64,000 nucleotides of DNA, taken from Streptomyces sp. 11x1 (GTDB taxonomy: Bacteria; Actinomycetota; Actinomycetes; Streptomycetales; Streptomycetaceae). The notes under the pieces were generated by a model. That model searched no databases and was not told where the DNA came from. It was given only the letters and a program-made list of their open reading frames with translations. Where the stretch lies: assembly GCF_032598905.1 (NCBI RefSeq), contig NZ_CP122458.1, positions 2,108,001 to 2,172,000 of the forward strand, in the 5' to 3' direction. Below, piece by piece: positions 33,464 through 41,726 of this stretch (position 1 is its first letter; the number at the start of each line of letters is the position of its first letter). A program made the position numbers and the translations under genes.

Positions 33464-34375
33464 TCAGGCCGCGTCGGGGACCGTCGCGTCGAGGGCAGTG
33501 CGCAGGGTCGTGGCCATCAGGTCGATCGCTGCCTTGCCCGCCGGCACCGGGCCGGTGTGGGTGAAGTAGTGGTCGACGCCCTCGAAGACACGGTGGGTGA
33601 CCGGGACCCCGGCGGCTGTCAGGGCCTCGGCGTAGGCGTCGCCCTCGTCGCGCAGGCGGTCGTTCTCGGCGGTGATGACCAGGGCGGGCGGCAGTCCGGC
33701 GAGGTCGTCGGCGAGTCCGGGCGAGGCCAGCGGGTCGGCGAGATCCGCCGGATCCGGGACGTAGGCGGCGGTGAAGATCCGCATCAGCTGCGGGCTGAGC
33801 AGCGGTTTGGCGATGCGGGACCGCTTGGTGGCCGGGTCGGCGACCATGTCGAGCGGCGCGGAGTCGATGATCTGGAGGCGGGGTGTGAAGGTGCCCCGGG
33901 CGCGGGCCGTCCGGCAGACCCCGGCGGTCAGGTTGGCCCCCGCGCTGTGTCCGCCGACGGCGATCCGCGAGCCGTCCCAGTCATGAGCCTCGCCGTTCTC
34001 CGCGATCCACTCGACGACGTCGTAGGCCTGGGTGACGGCGGTGGGGAAGACGCGCTGCGGGGCGACGGCGTAGTCCACGTTGACGACGACACAGCCGGCC
34101 GTGGCGGCGATGTAACGGCAGATGTGGTCGTCCTGTTCGGGGCGGGCCACGATGAAGCCGCCGCCGTGGAAGTTGACGTACACGGGAGCGGGCGCGGGGG
34201 CGGTCGTCGGCGGGCGGTAGACGGTGCAGTCGACCGGCCCGGCGCCTGTCTCCACCCGGAGGGCTTCCGTCCGCTTCGGGACGTCGGTGAAGCGCAGGTC
34301 CTGGTGGACACGGGTCATGACGCCACTGAGCAGCAGCTGCACCCCTCTGGCCTGGATTCTGGCACCGAACGACAT
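33464..34375 (-). CDS. Alpha/beta hydrolase, hormone-sensitive-lipase-type esterase
   Basis: A 303-residue esterase/lipase of the HSL family. The oxyanion motif VNFHGGGFIV (HGGG about 71-74) and the nucleophile elbow GGHSAGAN (Ser about 142) are typical. The acid is in TAENDRLRDEGDAYAEAL (about 241) and the His in EGVDHYFTHTGP (about 270). ATG 34375 (MSFGARIQAR) is listed; ATG 34402 is an alternative that would place the start inside the palindrome-proximal leader. A perfect 21-bp palindrome lies 31 bp upstream, so a repressor probably controls the gene. Confidence 0.9.
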   Translation of the reverse strand: MSFGARIQARGVQLLLSGVMTRVHQDLRFTDVPKRTEALRVETGAGPVDCTVYRPPTTAPAPAPVYVNFHGGGFIVARPEQDDHICRYIAATAGCVVVNVDYAVAPQRVFPTAVTQAYDVVEWIAENGEAHDWDGSRIAVGGHSAGANLTAGVCRTARARGTFTPRLQIIDSAPLDMVADPATKRSRIAKPLLSPQLMRIFTAAYVPDPADLADPLASPGLADDLAGLPPALVITAENDRLRDEGDAYAEALTAAGVPVTHRVFEGVDHYFTHTGPVPAGKAAIDLMATTLRTALDATVPDAA

Positions 34376-34405
34376 GATCGCACCCACCCATCGCTCCAAC
34401 ATTGA

Positions 34406-34426
34406 ATCAACAGGATTCCTGTTGAT
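34406..34426. promoter_or_regulatory. 21-bp perfect palindrome upstream of the esterase gene
   Basis: ATCAACAGGA-T-TCCTGTTGAT is perfectly symmetric and A/T-rich against its surroundings. It sits 31-51 bp before the listed esterase start, where an operator is expected. No regulator gene is next to it, so its repressor would act in trans; TetR- or MarR-type repressors use sites of this length. Confidence 0.65.
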
Positions 34427-34519
34427 GGGATGATGGATGCCGATCGCGATTTCCGCAACGGTGAGCACGCCACCGCCTTGAGGACGGTGGCGCGGGAGGC
34501 GCAGAAGGGCCGCGAGGAG

Positions 34520-35326
34520 TCAGCTCTCGGCGGCGAGGAGGACGAAGTCCGCGTTCGACGGGTCGAGGCAGACGGCGAGCCGGCCGACGCCCGGCATGTC
34601 CTCGGGGCCCATCTGCACGCTGCCGCCGTGCCCGGTGACCGCCGCCACGGCCGTGTCGCAGTCGGCGACGGCGAAGACGGGGTGCCAGTACGGCCGTCCG
34701 TCGTTCAGGGCGAGGTCCTCGGCCCGCAGCTGCATGAGGCCGCCCTGCATCCGCTCCTCGGGAAGCCCGGCGGGCGTGATGAGCGTGTACGCGCCCGCGT
34801 CGCCCGGCATGGGCATCTCGCCGAACTGCCAGCCGAGGACACCGCCGTAGAACTCCTTGGCCGCCGAGGCGTCGGTCGTGTAAAGCTCCGTCCAGGTCAG
34901 CGAGCCCGGCTCGTCCGCGAGTTCGAAGCCCGCGTTCGTGCCCGGCTGCCAGACGGCGAACTGGCCGCCGAGCGGGTCGCTGTACTGGGCCATCCGCCCC
35001 CAGTCGCCGAGGTCCCTCGACGGCACCCGCACCGTGCCGCCGGCGCTCTCCACGGCCCGCGTCGTGGCGTCCGCGTCGGTGACCGTGTAGTAGATCATCC
35101 AGGCCGAACGCGCGCCCTGCTCGGTGAGTTCACCGAGCCCGCCGACCACCTTGCCGTCCTTGCGGAAGACTCCGCCCGCGCCCTCCGTCTCCTCCCCCTC
35201 ACCCCCGCCCATGGGCTCGTACTCCCAGCCAAGCACCGCCCGGTAGAAGGCCGCCGCGGCCGGCAGGTCGCGGACGCCGAGGTCCAGCCAGCAGGGGGAG
35301 CCGGGCGTCAGGTCAGTGGTGATCAC
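34520..35326 (-). CDS. VOC-family protein with two glyoxalase-like domains
   Basis: A 268-residue protein with two vicinal-oxygen-chelate modules, about 10-130 (CWLDLGVRDLPAAAAFYRAV) and 140-262 (TWTELYTTDASAAKEFYGGV, ending HPVFAVADCDTAVAA). The arrangement matches actinobacterial two-domain glyoxalase/bleomycin-resistance-like proteins; enzyme activity is undetermined. ATG 35326 opens MITTDLTPGSPCWLDLG. It follows the SDR gene on the same strand, 72 bp behind it. Confidence 0.9.
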   Translation of the reverse strand: MITTDLTPGSPCWLDLGVRDLPAAAAFYRAVLGWEYEPMGGGEGEETEGAGGVFRKDGKVVGGLGELTEQGARSAWMIYYTVTDADATTRAVESAGGTVRVPSRDLGDWGRMAQYSDPLGGQFAVWQPGTNAGFELADEPGSLTWTELYTTDASAAKEFYGGVLGWQFGEMPMPGDAGAYTLITPAGLPEERMQGGLMQLRAEDLALNDGRPYWHPVFAVADCDTAVAAVTGHGGSVQMGPEDMPGVGRLAVCLDPSNADFVLLAAES

Positions 35327-35398
35327 AAGATTCCCCTTCGCGTTCTCGATGCTGTGCCTTCAGCCTGACACCGCCCCCGGGCGTCCGCGCGCCGACCG

Positions 35399-36064
35399 TC
35401 AGGCGTCGAGGTCGTCGGCGAAGTGCCGGAAGCCGTGGCGGTCGCGGTGGATGCCCCAGAGGGTGTCGGCGAGGACGGCCGGGTCCTTGCGGTGGTGCCC
35501 GGGAACGATCGCGCCGGGCACCACCAGCTGCGCGACATGGATGCCCTCGGCCCCGAGGGTGTCGTGCAGCAGGTGGCCGTACGCGCTCTCGGCAGCGAAC
35601 GCGACGGACGTCCCCGCCCGGTCGGGGTGCGGGACCACGGCCGTACCGCCGTTGACGAACAGGATCGTGCCCCGGCCGAGGGCGCGCATACCGGGCAGCA
35701 CCTGCCGTACGGCGGCGACCGCGCCGTAGACGGAGAACTCGATCGGGCCGACCAGGTCGGTGTGGCTCGTCTCCAGCACCGGCAGCATGAAGTCCGGGTG
35801 CGGCAGGGGGCTGTACTGGAGGACCTCGATCGGCCCCAGCGCCGAGTGCGCCGCGTCGAGTGCGGCGGTCAGGGCCTCCGGGTCGCGCACGTCGGCGGCG
35901 AACCCCTGCGCGGTGACACCCTCGTCGGCGAGGCCGGCGGCGAGCGCCTTCGTGCGCTCCGGATCGCGGGCGACGAGCGCCACGGCGAACCCCTCACGGC
36001 CGAAGCGACGGGCGACGGCCGCGCCGAGACCCGGCCCGGCTCCGATGACGGCGATGACGGTCAT
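35399..36064 (-). CDS. SDR-family oxidoreductase (divergent)
   Basis: A 221-residue Rossmann protein of the SDR superfamily. The cofactor motif is VIGAGPGLGAAVARRFGREG (about 5-24), with Arg/Asp after beta-2 (VARDPERTKA) suggesting NADP. The classical catalytic Tyr-x-x-x-Lys is not obvious: the expected region reads AFAAESAYGHLLHDTLG, so the lysine is replaced. This may be a binding protein or an atypical reductase. ATG 36064 was chosen because GGGAGG precedes it. It is divergent from the MHS transporter. Confidence 0.85.
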   Translation of the reverse strand: MTVIAVIGAGPGLGAAVARRFGREGFAVALVARDPERTKALAAGLADEGVTAQGFAADVRDPEALTAALDAAHSALGPIEVLQYSPLPHPDFMLPVLETSHTDLVGPIEFSVYGAVAAVRQVLPGMRALGRGTILFVNGGTAVVPHPDRAGTSVAFAAESAYGHLLHDTLGAEGIHVAQLVVPGAIVPGHHRKDPAVLADTLWGIHRDRHGFRHFADDLDA

Positions 36065-36147
36065 GACGTGTGTGCCTCCCTGGCGTGACGGACTGACGGC
36101 CCCCACTGTCCCGGAGCCGCCCCCGCCGCTCAATGTTGTGCACTTTA

Positions 36148-36176
36148 TTGACGACAGTCAGGCATGCACCTAAGTT
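36148..36176 (+). promoter_or_regulatory. Candidate sigma-70 promoter for the MHS transporter gene
   Basis: TTGACG (36148-36153) and TAAGTT (36171-36176) are separated by exactly 17 bp, 36 bp before the start codon. The fit is good for a vegetative Streptomyces promoter. Confidence 0.5.
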
Positions 36177-36211
36177 CACGGTGTCCTTCCCCCCGCTCTA
36201 GGGAGACCGCG

Positions 36212-37579
36212 ATGCCTTCGTCCCCCGTCGCTCCACCGCCCCCGAACCCCGAGCAGACCGAACAGGCGGAGCGCACGCGGCAGTTGCGCCGTGTGGCGTT
36301 GTCCGGGCTGCTGGGTACCGCTGTGGAGTTCTACGACTTCCTCGTCTACGGCACGGTCGCCGCGCTGGTGTTCGGCGAGTTGTTCTTTCCCGGCGCGGAT
36401 CCGGCGGTGGGCACGATCGCCGCGTTCGGCACGTTCGCGGCGGGGTACGTGGCCCGGCCGCTGGGCGGGATCGTGTTCGGGCACTTCGGTGACCGGCTGG
36501 GCCGCAAGTCGATGCTGCTGCTGACGATGGGGCTGATGGGCGGTGCGAGTTTCCTGATCGGTCTGCTGCCCACCTACGACACCATCGGGGTGTGGGCGCC
36601 TGTGTTGCTGATCGCGCTGCGGGTGCTGCAGGGCATCGCGATCGGCGGCGAGTGGGGCGGTGCGACGCTGATGGTCGTCGAGCACGCCGGGGAGAAGCGG
36701 CGCGGGTTGTGGTCGAGCTTCACCCAGATGGGTGCGCCCCTGGGTTCGCTGCTGTCGTCGCTGGTGGTCACGCTGGTGGTGGCGATGCCGCGGGACGAGT
36801 TCGCGGCGTGGGGGTGGCGGGTGCCGTTCCTGCTGAGTGTGGTGCTGCTGGGGGTCGGGCTGTTCGTGCGGCTCAAGGTCGTGGAGAGTCCGCTGTTCAC
36901 CCAGGTGAAGAAGGACCGGGCGCGGTTGCCGTTGCTGGATGTGATGCGCCGGCCGCGGGCGCTGGTGCTGGCGGCGTGCGTGGGGATCGGCGCGTTCACG
37001 GCACAGTCGCTGCTCACGAGCTATCTGATCGCGTACGCGACGGGGATCGGATATCCGCGGCCGGAGGTGCTCAGGGCGCTGACGGTGTCGGCGGCGGTGG
37101 CGCTGGTGGTGCTGCCGTGCGCGTCGGCGCTGTCGGACCGGGTGGGGCGCCGCCCGGTGGTCCTGGCGGGTGCGCTGGCCTCGGCGGCACTGGCGTTTCC
37201 GGTGCTGGCGCTGGTGGACTCACGCTCACCCGGACTGCTGATCATGGCGGTGGTGCTGGGGCACGGCATCGCGCAGTCGGTGATGTACGGACCGCTGGGG
37301 GCGTTGCTGACGGAGATGTTCGGGACGCGGGTCCGCTACACGGGAGCGTCGCTCGGCTATCAGCTCGCGACGCTGATCGGGGCGGGGTTCTCGCCGATGA
37401 TCGCGGGGAGCCTGGTGGCCGCGAACGGGGGTTCCAGCACGCCGGTGTCGCTGTTGATCTGCGGAGGCGCGGCGATCACGGCGGTGACGGTGTGGTTCGT
37501 GCGCGAGACGCACCGGGAGTCGCTGGGCGAGGCCGAGGCCGCGCCCAGGGGCGCCGCGAAGGAAGAGGTGGCCTCCTGA
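36212..37579 (+). CDS. MHS-family (MFS) metabolite:proton symporter
   Basis: A 455-residue 12-helix transporter. Family signatures are readable: GTAVEFYDFLVYGTVAALVF (about 36-55), GHFGDRLGRKSMLLLTMG (loop 2-3, about 103-120) and RVLQGIAIGGEWGGATLMVV (about 137-156). These mark the metabolite:H+ symporter group (shikimate, proline/betaine, alpha-ketoglutarate and similar). The substrate is not determined. ATG 36212 follows AGGGAGA; a good promoter lies upstream. PaaX-family regulator gene follows downstream on the same strand. Confidence 0.93.
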   Translation: MPSSPVAPPPPNPEQTEQAERTRQLRRVALSGLLGTAVEFYDFLVYGTVAALVFGELFFPGADPAVGTIAAFGTFAAGYVARPLGGIVFGHFGDRLGRKSMLLLTMGLMGGASFLIGLLPTYDTIGVWAPVLLIALRVLQGIAIGGEWGGATLMVVEHAGEKRRGLWSSFTQMGAPLGSLLSSLVVTLVVAMPRDEFAAWGWRVPFLLSVVLLGVGLFVRLKVVESPLFTQVKKDRARLPLLDVMRRPRALVLAACVGIGAFTAQSLLTSYLIAYATGIGYPRPEVLRALTVSAAVALVVLPCASALSDRVGRRPVVLAGALASAALAFPVLALVDSRSPGLLIMAVVLGHGIAQSVMYGPLGALLTEMFGTRVRYTGASLGYQLATLIGAGFSPMIAGSLVAANGGSSTPVSLLICGGAAITAVTVWFVRETHRESLGEAEAAPRGAAKEEVAS

Positions 37580-37629
37580 ACGACGCATGGCGGGGGCCAG
37601 GGACCGGGCGGGGCGGACCGCACCCCGTC

Positions 37630-37671
37630 AGGGGCCCGGGGAACTGCGCGAGAAGCCCCACAGGCCCGCGC
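37630..37671. repeat. Streptomyces-type interspersed intergenic motif
   Basis: The stretch around GGGGCCCGGGGAACTGCGCG, followed by AGAAGCCCCAC, resembles a short motif that recurs in intergenic regions of many Streptomyces genomes near gene ends. Recognised from memory; only one copy was noticed in this window. Confidence 0.4.
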
Positions 37672-37723
37672 CCGACCAGCGCGCGCACGGCTCCCGCATC
37701 CCTCACGGGGCGCCCGTGACCTG

Positions 37724-37761
37724 GTACGGCCGCCCGCCGGAGCTCCGGCGGGCGGCCGTAC
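37724..37761. terminator. 38-bp perfect palindrome between MHS transporter and paaX-like genes
   Basis: Bases 37724-37742 are the exact reverse complement of 37743-37761, starting GTACGGCCGCCCGCCGG and centred on GAG/CTC. As RNA it forms a very stable bidirectional hairpin, so it probably terminates the transporter transcript. It ends only 10 bp before the next start codon, so it must also shape that gene's leader. Confidence 0.65.
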
Positions 37762-37771
37762 GCTTGCCCCC

Positions 37772-38743
37772 GTGGAGGACTACGACATCCTGGACACCCC
37801 GGACAGCGACGGCCCGGACAGCGCCACCTCGGCCGGTCCGCAGCCTCGCCCCCAGTCGCTCATGCTCGCCTTCTTCGGCAACCACGTGCTGGAGGAGGGC
37901 GACGGCGATCTGTGCGTGTACTCGGGCAGCATCATCGACGTGCTCGGCCGGGTCGGCGTCGGTGAACAGGCCGTACGGTCCACCCTGACCCGGATGGTCA
38001 ACCGCGGACTGCTGCGGCGCCAACGCGAGGGCCGCAAGATGTACTTCGGCCTCACCCCTCAGGCGACGCGCGTCCTGCGGGACGGCCGCGTCCGCATCTG
38101 GCAGCAGGGCGCGGTCAACGACGACTGGGACGGCACCTGGACCCTCCTCGGCTTCTCCCTCCCCGACTCGTGGAAACGCCAGCGGCACGACCTGCGTTCC
38201 CGGCTGACCTGGTCCGGGTTCGGCGCCCTCTACAGCGGGCTCTGGATCGCCCCCGGGCAGGTCGACATCGCCGGGGAGGTCACCGAGCTCGGGCTCGCCG
38301 AGCACCTCAAGATCTTCCACGCACAGGCCAACGTGGCCACCGACATCGAGCTGATGATCCGCGACACCTGGGACCTGGAGCGCATCGCCGCCCGCTACGT
38401 CACCTTCGACAAACGCTGGACGGCCCTCCTGGGCTCGGGGGGCGGCTCGGGCGACGACCCCATCGGCACCCGGTTGCGGCTGGTCAGCGAGTGGCTGTGG
38501 ACCATCCGCACCGACCCCCGGCTCCCCGCCCGGCACCTGCCCCCCGAGTGGCCCGCCCGCCCGGCCGAGGAGACCTTCCGCCGCCTCGCCGAGCTGACGG
38601 CGGCACCGGCACGGCGAGCGGCCGGCGACCTGCTCGACACGGTGCGACCGCGCCACCCCGTTTGGGGCGGCACCCTGGAGTCGGGCCCGACTGCCGACGG
38701 CGGCCACGAGGTGGAGCTGCGCCTCCCGACCCGCTCGGAGTGA
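37772..38743 (+). CDS. PaaX-family transcriptional regulator
   Basis: A 323-residue regulator of the PaaX (phenylacetyl-CoA-responsive repressor) family. The winged-helix N-terminal domain covers about 30-105 (GVGEQAVRSTLTRMVNRGLL) and the central PaaX domain reads WDGTWTLLGFSLPDSWKRQR (about 122-141), then LTWSGFGALYSGLWIAPGQV. A C-terminal PaaX_C-like region follows. GTG 37772 is the only good start after the palindrome. No phenylacetate genes are in the window; by position the transporter upstream is its possible target. Confidence 0.9.
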   Translation: MEDYDILDTPDSDGPDSATSAGPQPRPQSLMLAFFGNHVLEEGDGDLCVYSGSIIDVLGRVGVGEQAVRSTLTRMVNRGLLRRQREGRKMYFGLTPQATRVLRDGRVRIWQQGAVNDDWDGTWTLLGFSLPDSWKRQRHDLRSRLTWSGFGALYSGLWIAPGQVDIAGEVTELGLAEHLKIFHAQANVATDIELMIRDTWDLERIAARYVTFDKRWTALLGSGGGSGDDPIGTRLRLVSEWLWTIRTDPRLPARHLPPEWPARPAEETFRRLAELTAAPARRAAGDLLDTVRPRHPVWGGTLESGPTADGGHEVELRLPTRSE

Positions 38744-38774
38744 CACCCCGGGCGCCGGACGACGCGAAGGCCGC

Positions 38775-38996
38775 GCCCTGCTCAACACGCTCTCCACCAG
38801 TGCCGCCGCGGACTATCTGGTCGGCCGGAACCCGAAGGACCCCGCCGTCGCCGCCCAGGCCGGTCTGGAGGCCTACTCGACCGCGTGCTGGTGGTCCGCC
38901 GTCTTCTTCGTGGCCGGTGTCGCCGTCAGCTTCCTGCTCTACCGGCGCGGCGCCCCCGTGCACGACCCCGAGGCCGTCCCCGCGGTGCACATGTGA
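38775..38996 (+). pseudogene. C-terminal fragment of a DHA2-type MFS drug exporter
   Basis: An open frame of 73 codons with no start reads ALLNTLSTSAAADYLVGRNP, then a last transmembrane helix WWSAVFFVAGVAVSFLLYRR, and ends RRGAPVHDPEAVPAVHM. This is the characteristic C-terminus of the EmrB/QacA-type 14-helix exporters of Streptomyces. Everything upstream has been lost; the PaaX gene abuts it. Confidence 0.8.
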
Positions 38997-39052
38997 GCCG
39001 ACGGCTCCGCGGGCCCGGTCGGGGCGACTTCCCCCCGCGCCCCGACCTCCGC

Positions 39053-39086
39053 GAAGCGGCCCGCCGGACGACCGGCGGGCCGCTTC
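39053..39086. terminator. Strong hairpin at the 3' end of the phosphatase gene
   Basis: GAAGCGGCCCGCCGG and CCGGCGGGCCGCTTC form a perfect 15-bp stem around an ACGA loop, just beyond and overlapping the stop of the leftward gene. Confidence 0.8.
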
Positions 39087-41571
39087 ATGCGGGGTGGCCG
39101 TCGGCCCTGTCCTGGAGGGCGGCCGGCTCCGGGAAGGCGAGGACGGCGGAGTCGTTCAGTTCGGCCCAGACCGTCTTGCCCCGGCGGGCGCGGCGGGTGC
39201 CCCAGTGCTCGGCCAGCTGGGCGACCAGGAGGAGGCCCCGGCCGCCCTCGTCGAAGACCCGGGCGCGGCGCAGGTGCGGGGTGGTACCACCGGAGTCGGA
39301 GACCTCGCAGATGAGGGTGCGGTCGTGGATGAGCCGCAGCCGGACGGGGGGCCGGCCGTAGCGGATGGCATTGGTGACCAGTTCGCTGACCACCAGCTCG
39401 GCGGTGAACTCCAGCTCCTCCAGGCCCCACTCGCCCAGCTGCCGGGTGACGTGCGCCCTGGCGCGGGCGACGGCCGCGGGCTCGGCGTCCAGGTCCCAGG
39501 TGGCGACCTGGCCCGCGCCGAGGGCGTGGGTCCGGGCCAGGAGCAGGGCGACGTCGTCGGGCGGTCTGGCCGGGAGCAGCGCTTCGAGCACGGCGTCGCA
39601 GGTGGCCTCCAGGGAGGGGGCCGGCCGGGCGAGGGCGTCACGGAGCCGGGTGAGGCCCGCGTCGATGTCGTGGTCCCGTGCCTCGATCAGACCGTCGGTG
39701 TAGAGCGCGAGCAGACTGCCCTCCGGCAGCTCGAACTCCGCCGCCTCGAACGGCAGCCCGCCCAAACCGAGCGGCGGGCCCGGTGGCAGCTCCAGGATGT
39801 CGACGGTGCCGTCCCGGCCGACCACGGCGGGCAGCACGTGCCCCGCACGAGCGGCGGTGCAGCGGCGCGATACGGGGTCGTACACGGCGTACAGGCAGGT
39901 GGCCCCGATGTCCCCGCCTCCCGCGACGGCACCCGTCGCAGCGGGGGCTGCGGGCGCGGTCCGACCGGGCGCGGTCCGACCGGGGGACATGGGCCCGGCG
40001 GAGGTGCCCCGGACAGTCCCGCCCTCGCCGCCCTCGCCGTCCGCGCTGTTCTCGCCCTTCTCGCCCTTCTCGTCCTTCTCGCTCTTCTCGCTCTTCTCGT
40101 CGTTCTCGTCGTTCTCGTCGTTCTCGTCCACCTCGGCGGCGAGGCGGAGCACGACGTCGTCCAGGTGGGTGAGGAGTTCGTCGGGTGGCAGATCGATGTC
40201 GGCCAGGGTGCGTACGGCGGTCCTGAGGCGCCCCATGGTGGCGGCGGCGTGGATGCCGTGCCCCACCACGTCGCCGACGACGAGCGCGACCCTGGCCCCG
40301 GAGAGGGGGATGACGTCGTACCAGTCCCCGCCCACGCCGCCCTGCGCGTCGGCGGGGAGGTAGCGGAAGGCGACATCGACGGCGGACTGCTTCGGCGTGC
40401 GGCGCGGGAGCAGGCTGCGTTGCAGGGTGAGGGCGGTGGCGCGGGCATGGGTGTACCGGCGGGCGTTGTCGACGGCGATCGTCGCCCTCGCCGCGATCTC
40501 CTGCGCGAGGAGCAGGTCCTCGTCGTCGAAGGCGTCCCGGTTGCGGTCCCGGCAGAACTGCGCGACCCCGAGCGTGACACCGCGCGCCCGCAACGGCACC
40601 ACCAGCGTGGAGTGGACCCGTCCACGCCGGCCATCCCCGCCGTCGCCGTCGCCGCCCCCGTCGCCGTCGGTCTCCACCGCGCCCTCACCGTCCACCGCCC
40701 CGCAGCCACCCTCAGCGCCGTCCTCGCCCGCGAACCCGGCGGCCCCGTACGGCGCCCGGTTGCCGCCGTCGAGGCGGTGCCTGGACGGCTGGCCCGTGGC
40801 CAGGGCGCGGGACGGCGGGGACCCGGGCGGGAAGGTGTGGGGCGGTCCGGGAGCGGACGTGGGCGCCGGGCCGGGGTGCGCCACGGACCGCTGGGCGACC
40901 CGGTGGAGCACGGGTGACGCGGGCGGGTCGTCCGGCGAGGCGCCGTGGGCACCGAGAGCGGAGTCGAGCAGGTCGACGGTGGCGAGGTCGGCGAAGTGCT
41001 CGGTGGCGAAGTCCGCCAGCTCCTGCGTGGTGCGGGCGATGTCCAGCGTGGTGCCGATGCGGACGCTCGACTCGTTCACCATGGACAGCCGCCAGCGCAG
41101 CCGCCGGTCCCGCTCCTGCTCGTAGGCGACGACGCCCTGCTCGGAGGTACGGTCCACGTACCCGGTCGCCGCCACGACCAGGCGGCGCGCGGCCTCGCTG
41201 ACCAGGGCCGCGTCGTCGGTGCACCGGGGCATCTCCGCCAGCAGGTGGTCGAGGATGATTCCCTCGCCGAGCCGGAAGGCCCGCAGGACCGCGCTCACGG
41301 GGACACCGTGCCGGGCGACACGGCGTACGCGCTCCAGTTCGTCGGACGACACCTCGATGCCGCCCGGGCCGAGGCCGTACTGCAGGGCGGACAGCACCGC
41401 GACGACGTGGTCGGCGACATTGTCCGACGCCATGGCGTCGGGGTGCGCCCATAGTTCGGGCATCTCGCGGCGCAGGCACTGCTCCACCTCGGCGGTCAGC
41501 TCCTCCGCTCTGGGGAGGAGCTCACGCGCGACACAGGCCACGAGACCGTCAGCCGTGGAGTCCACAGTCAC
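39085..41571 (-). CDS. SpoIIE-family serine phosphatase with GAF-like and HATPase domains
   Basis: An 828-residue multidomain regulator. Residues 1-160 are a helical RsbU/PucR-like N-terminal region. A GAF domain spans about 170-375, interrupted by a Gly/Asp/Pro-rich insertion (near 240-320). The PP2C-like SpoIIE domain follows (about 390-660: GGVGGDWYDVIPL, VGDVVGHGIHAAA). The C-terminal GHKL kinase has VVSELVTNAIRYGRPPVRLR (about 735-754). Such proteins dephosphorylate anti-anti-sigma factors and also bind sigma factors. The phosphatase domain is split by a repetitive stretch, VDENDENDENDEKSEKSEKD, unusual for the family. Confidence 0.9.
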   Translation of the reverse strand: MTVDSTADGLVACVARELLPRAEELTAEVEQCLRREMPELWAHPDAMASDNVADHVVAVLSALQYGLGPGGIEVSSDELERVRRVARHGVPVSAVLRAFRLGEGIILDHLLAEMPRCTDDAALVSEAARRLVVAATGYVDRTSEQGVVAYEQERDRRLRWRLSMVNESSVRIGTTLDIARTTQELADFATEHFADLATVDLLDSALGAHGASPDDPPASPVLHRVAQRSVAHPGPAPTSAPGPPHTFPPGSPPSRALATGQPSRHRLDGGNRAPYGAAGFAGEDGAEGGCGAVDGEGAVETDGDGGGDGDGGDGRRGRVHSTLVVPLRARGVTLGVAQFCRDRNRDAFDDEDLLLAQEIAARATIAVDNARRYTHARATALTLQRSLLPRRTPKQSAVDVAFRYLPADAQGGVGGDWYDVIPLSGARVALVVGDVVGHGIHAAATMGRLRTAVRTLADIDLPPDELLTHLDDVVLRLAAEVDENDENDENDEKSEKSEKDEKGEKGENSADGEGGEGGTVRGTSAGPMSPGRTAPGRTAPAAPAATGAVAGGGDIGATCLYAVYDPVSRRCTAARAGHVLPAVVGRDGTVDILELPPGPPLGLGGLPFEAAEFELPEGSLLALYTDGLIEARDHDIDAGLTRLRDALARPAPSLEATCDAVLEALLPARPPDDVALLLARTHALGAGQVATWDLDAEPAAVARARAHVTRQLGEWGLEELEFTAELVVSELVTNAIRYGRPPVRLRLIHDRTLICEVSDSGGTTPHLRRARVFDEGGRGLLLVAQLAEHWGTRRARRGKTVWAELNDSAVLAFPEPAALQDRADGHPA

Positions 41572-41726
41572 GACGGTACGCCGAACAACCGCTCACGCCC
41601 CACCGCGCGCCCTCCCACCCCGCGTGCGCCCCGGCCGCTCCGGAGCGGTCCTCCTCCCTGCTCCTTACCCGGGTCCGGATATTGTGACGTCGCGAATCGA
41701 ACGTACGCAGGGCTGGCGGAGGGCAC

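Noticed and set aside
40063..40130. CTCGCCCTTCTCGTCCTTCTCG-like direct repeats as a possible CRISPR or regulatory array
   Set aside because: They are the codon-level repeats of the Asp-Glu-Asn-Lys stretch within the SpoIIE phosphatase gene, without spacers.
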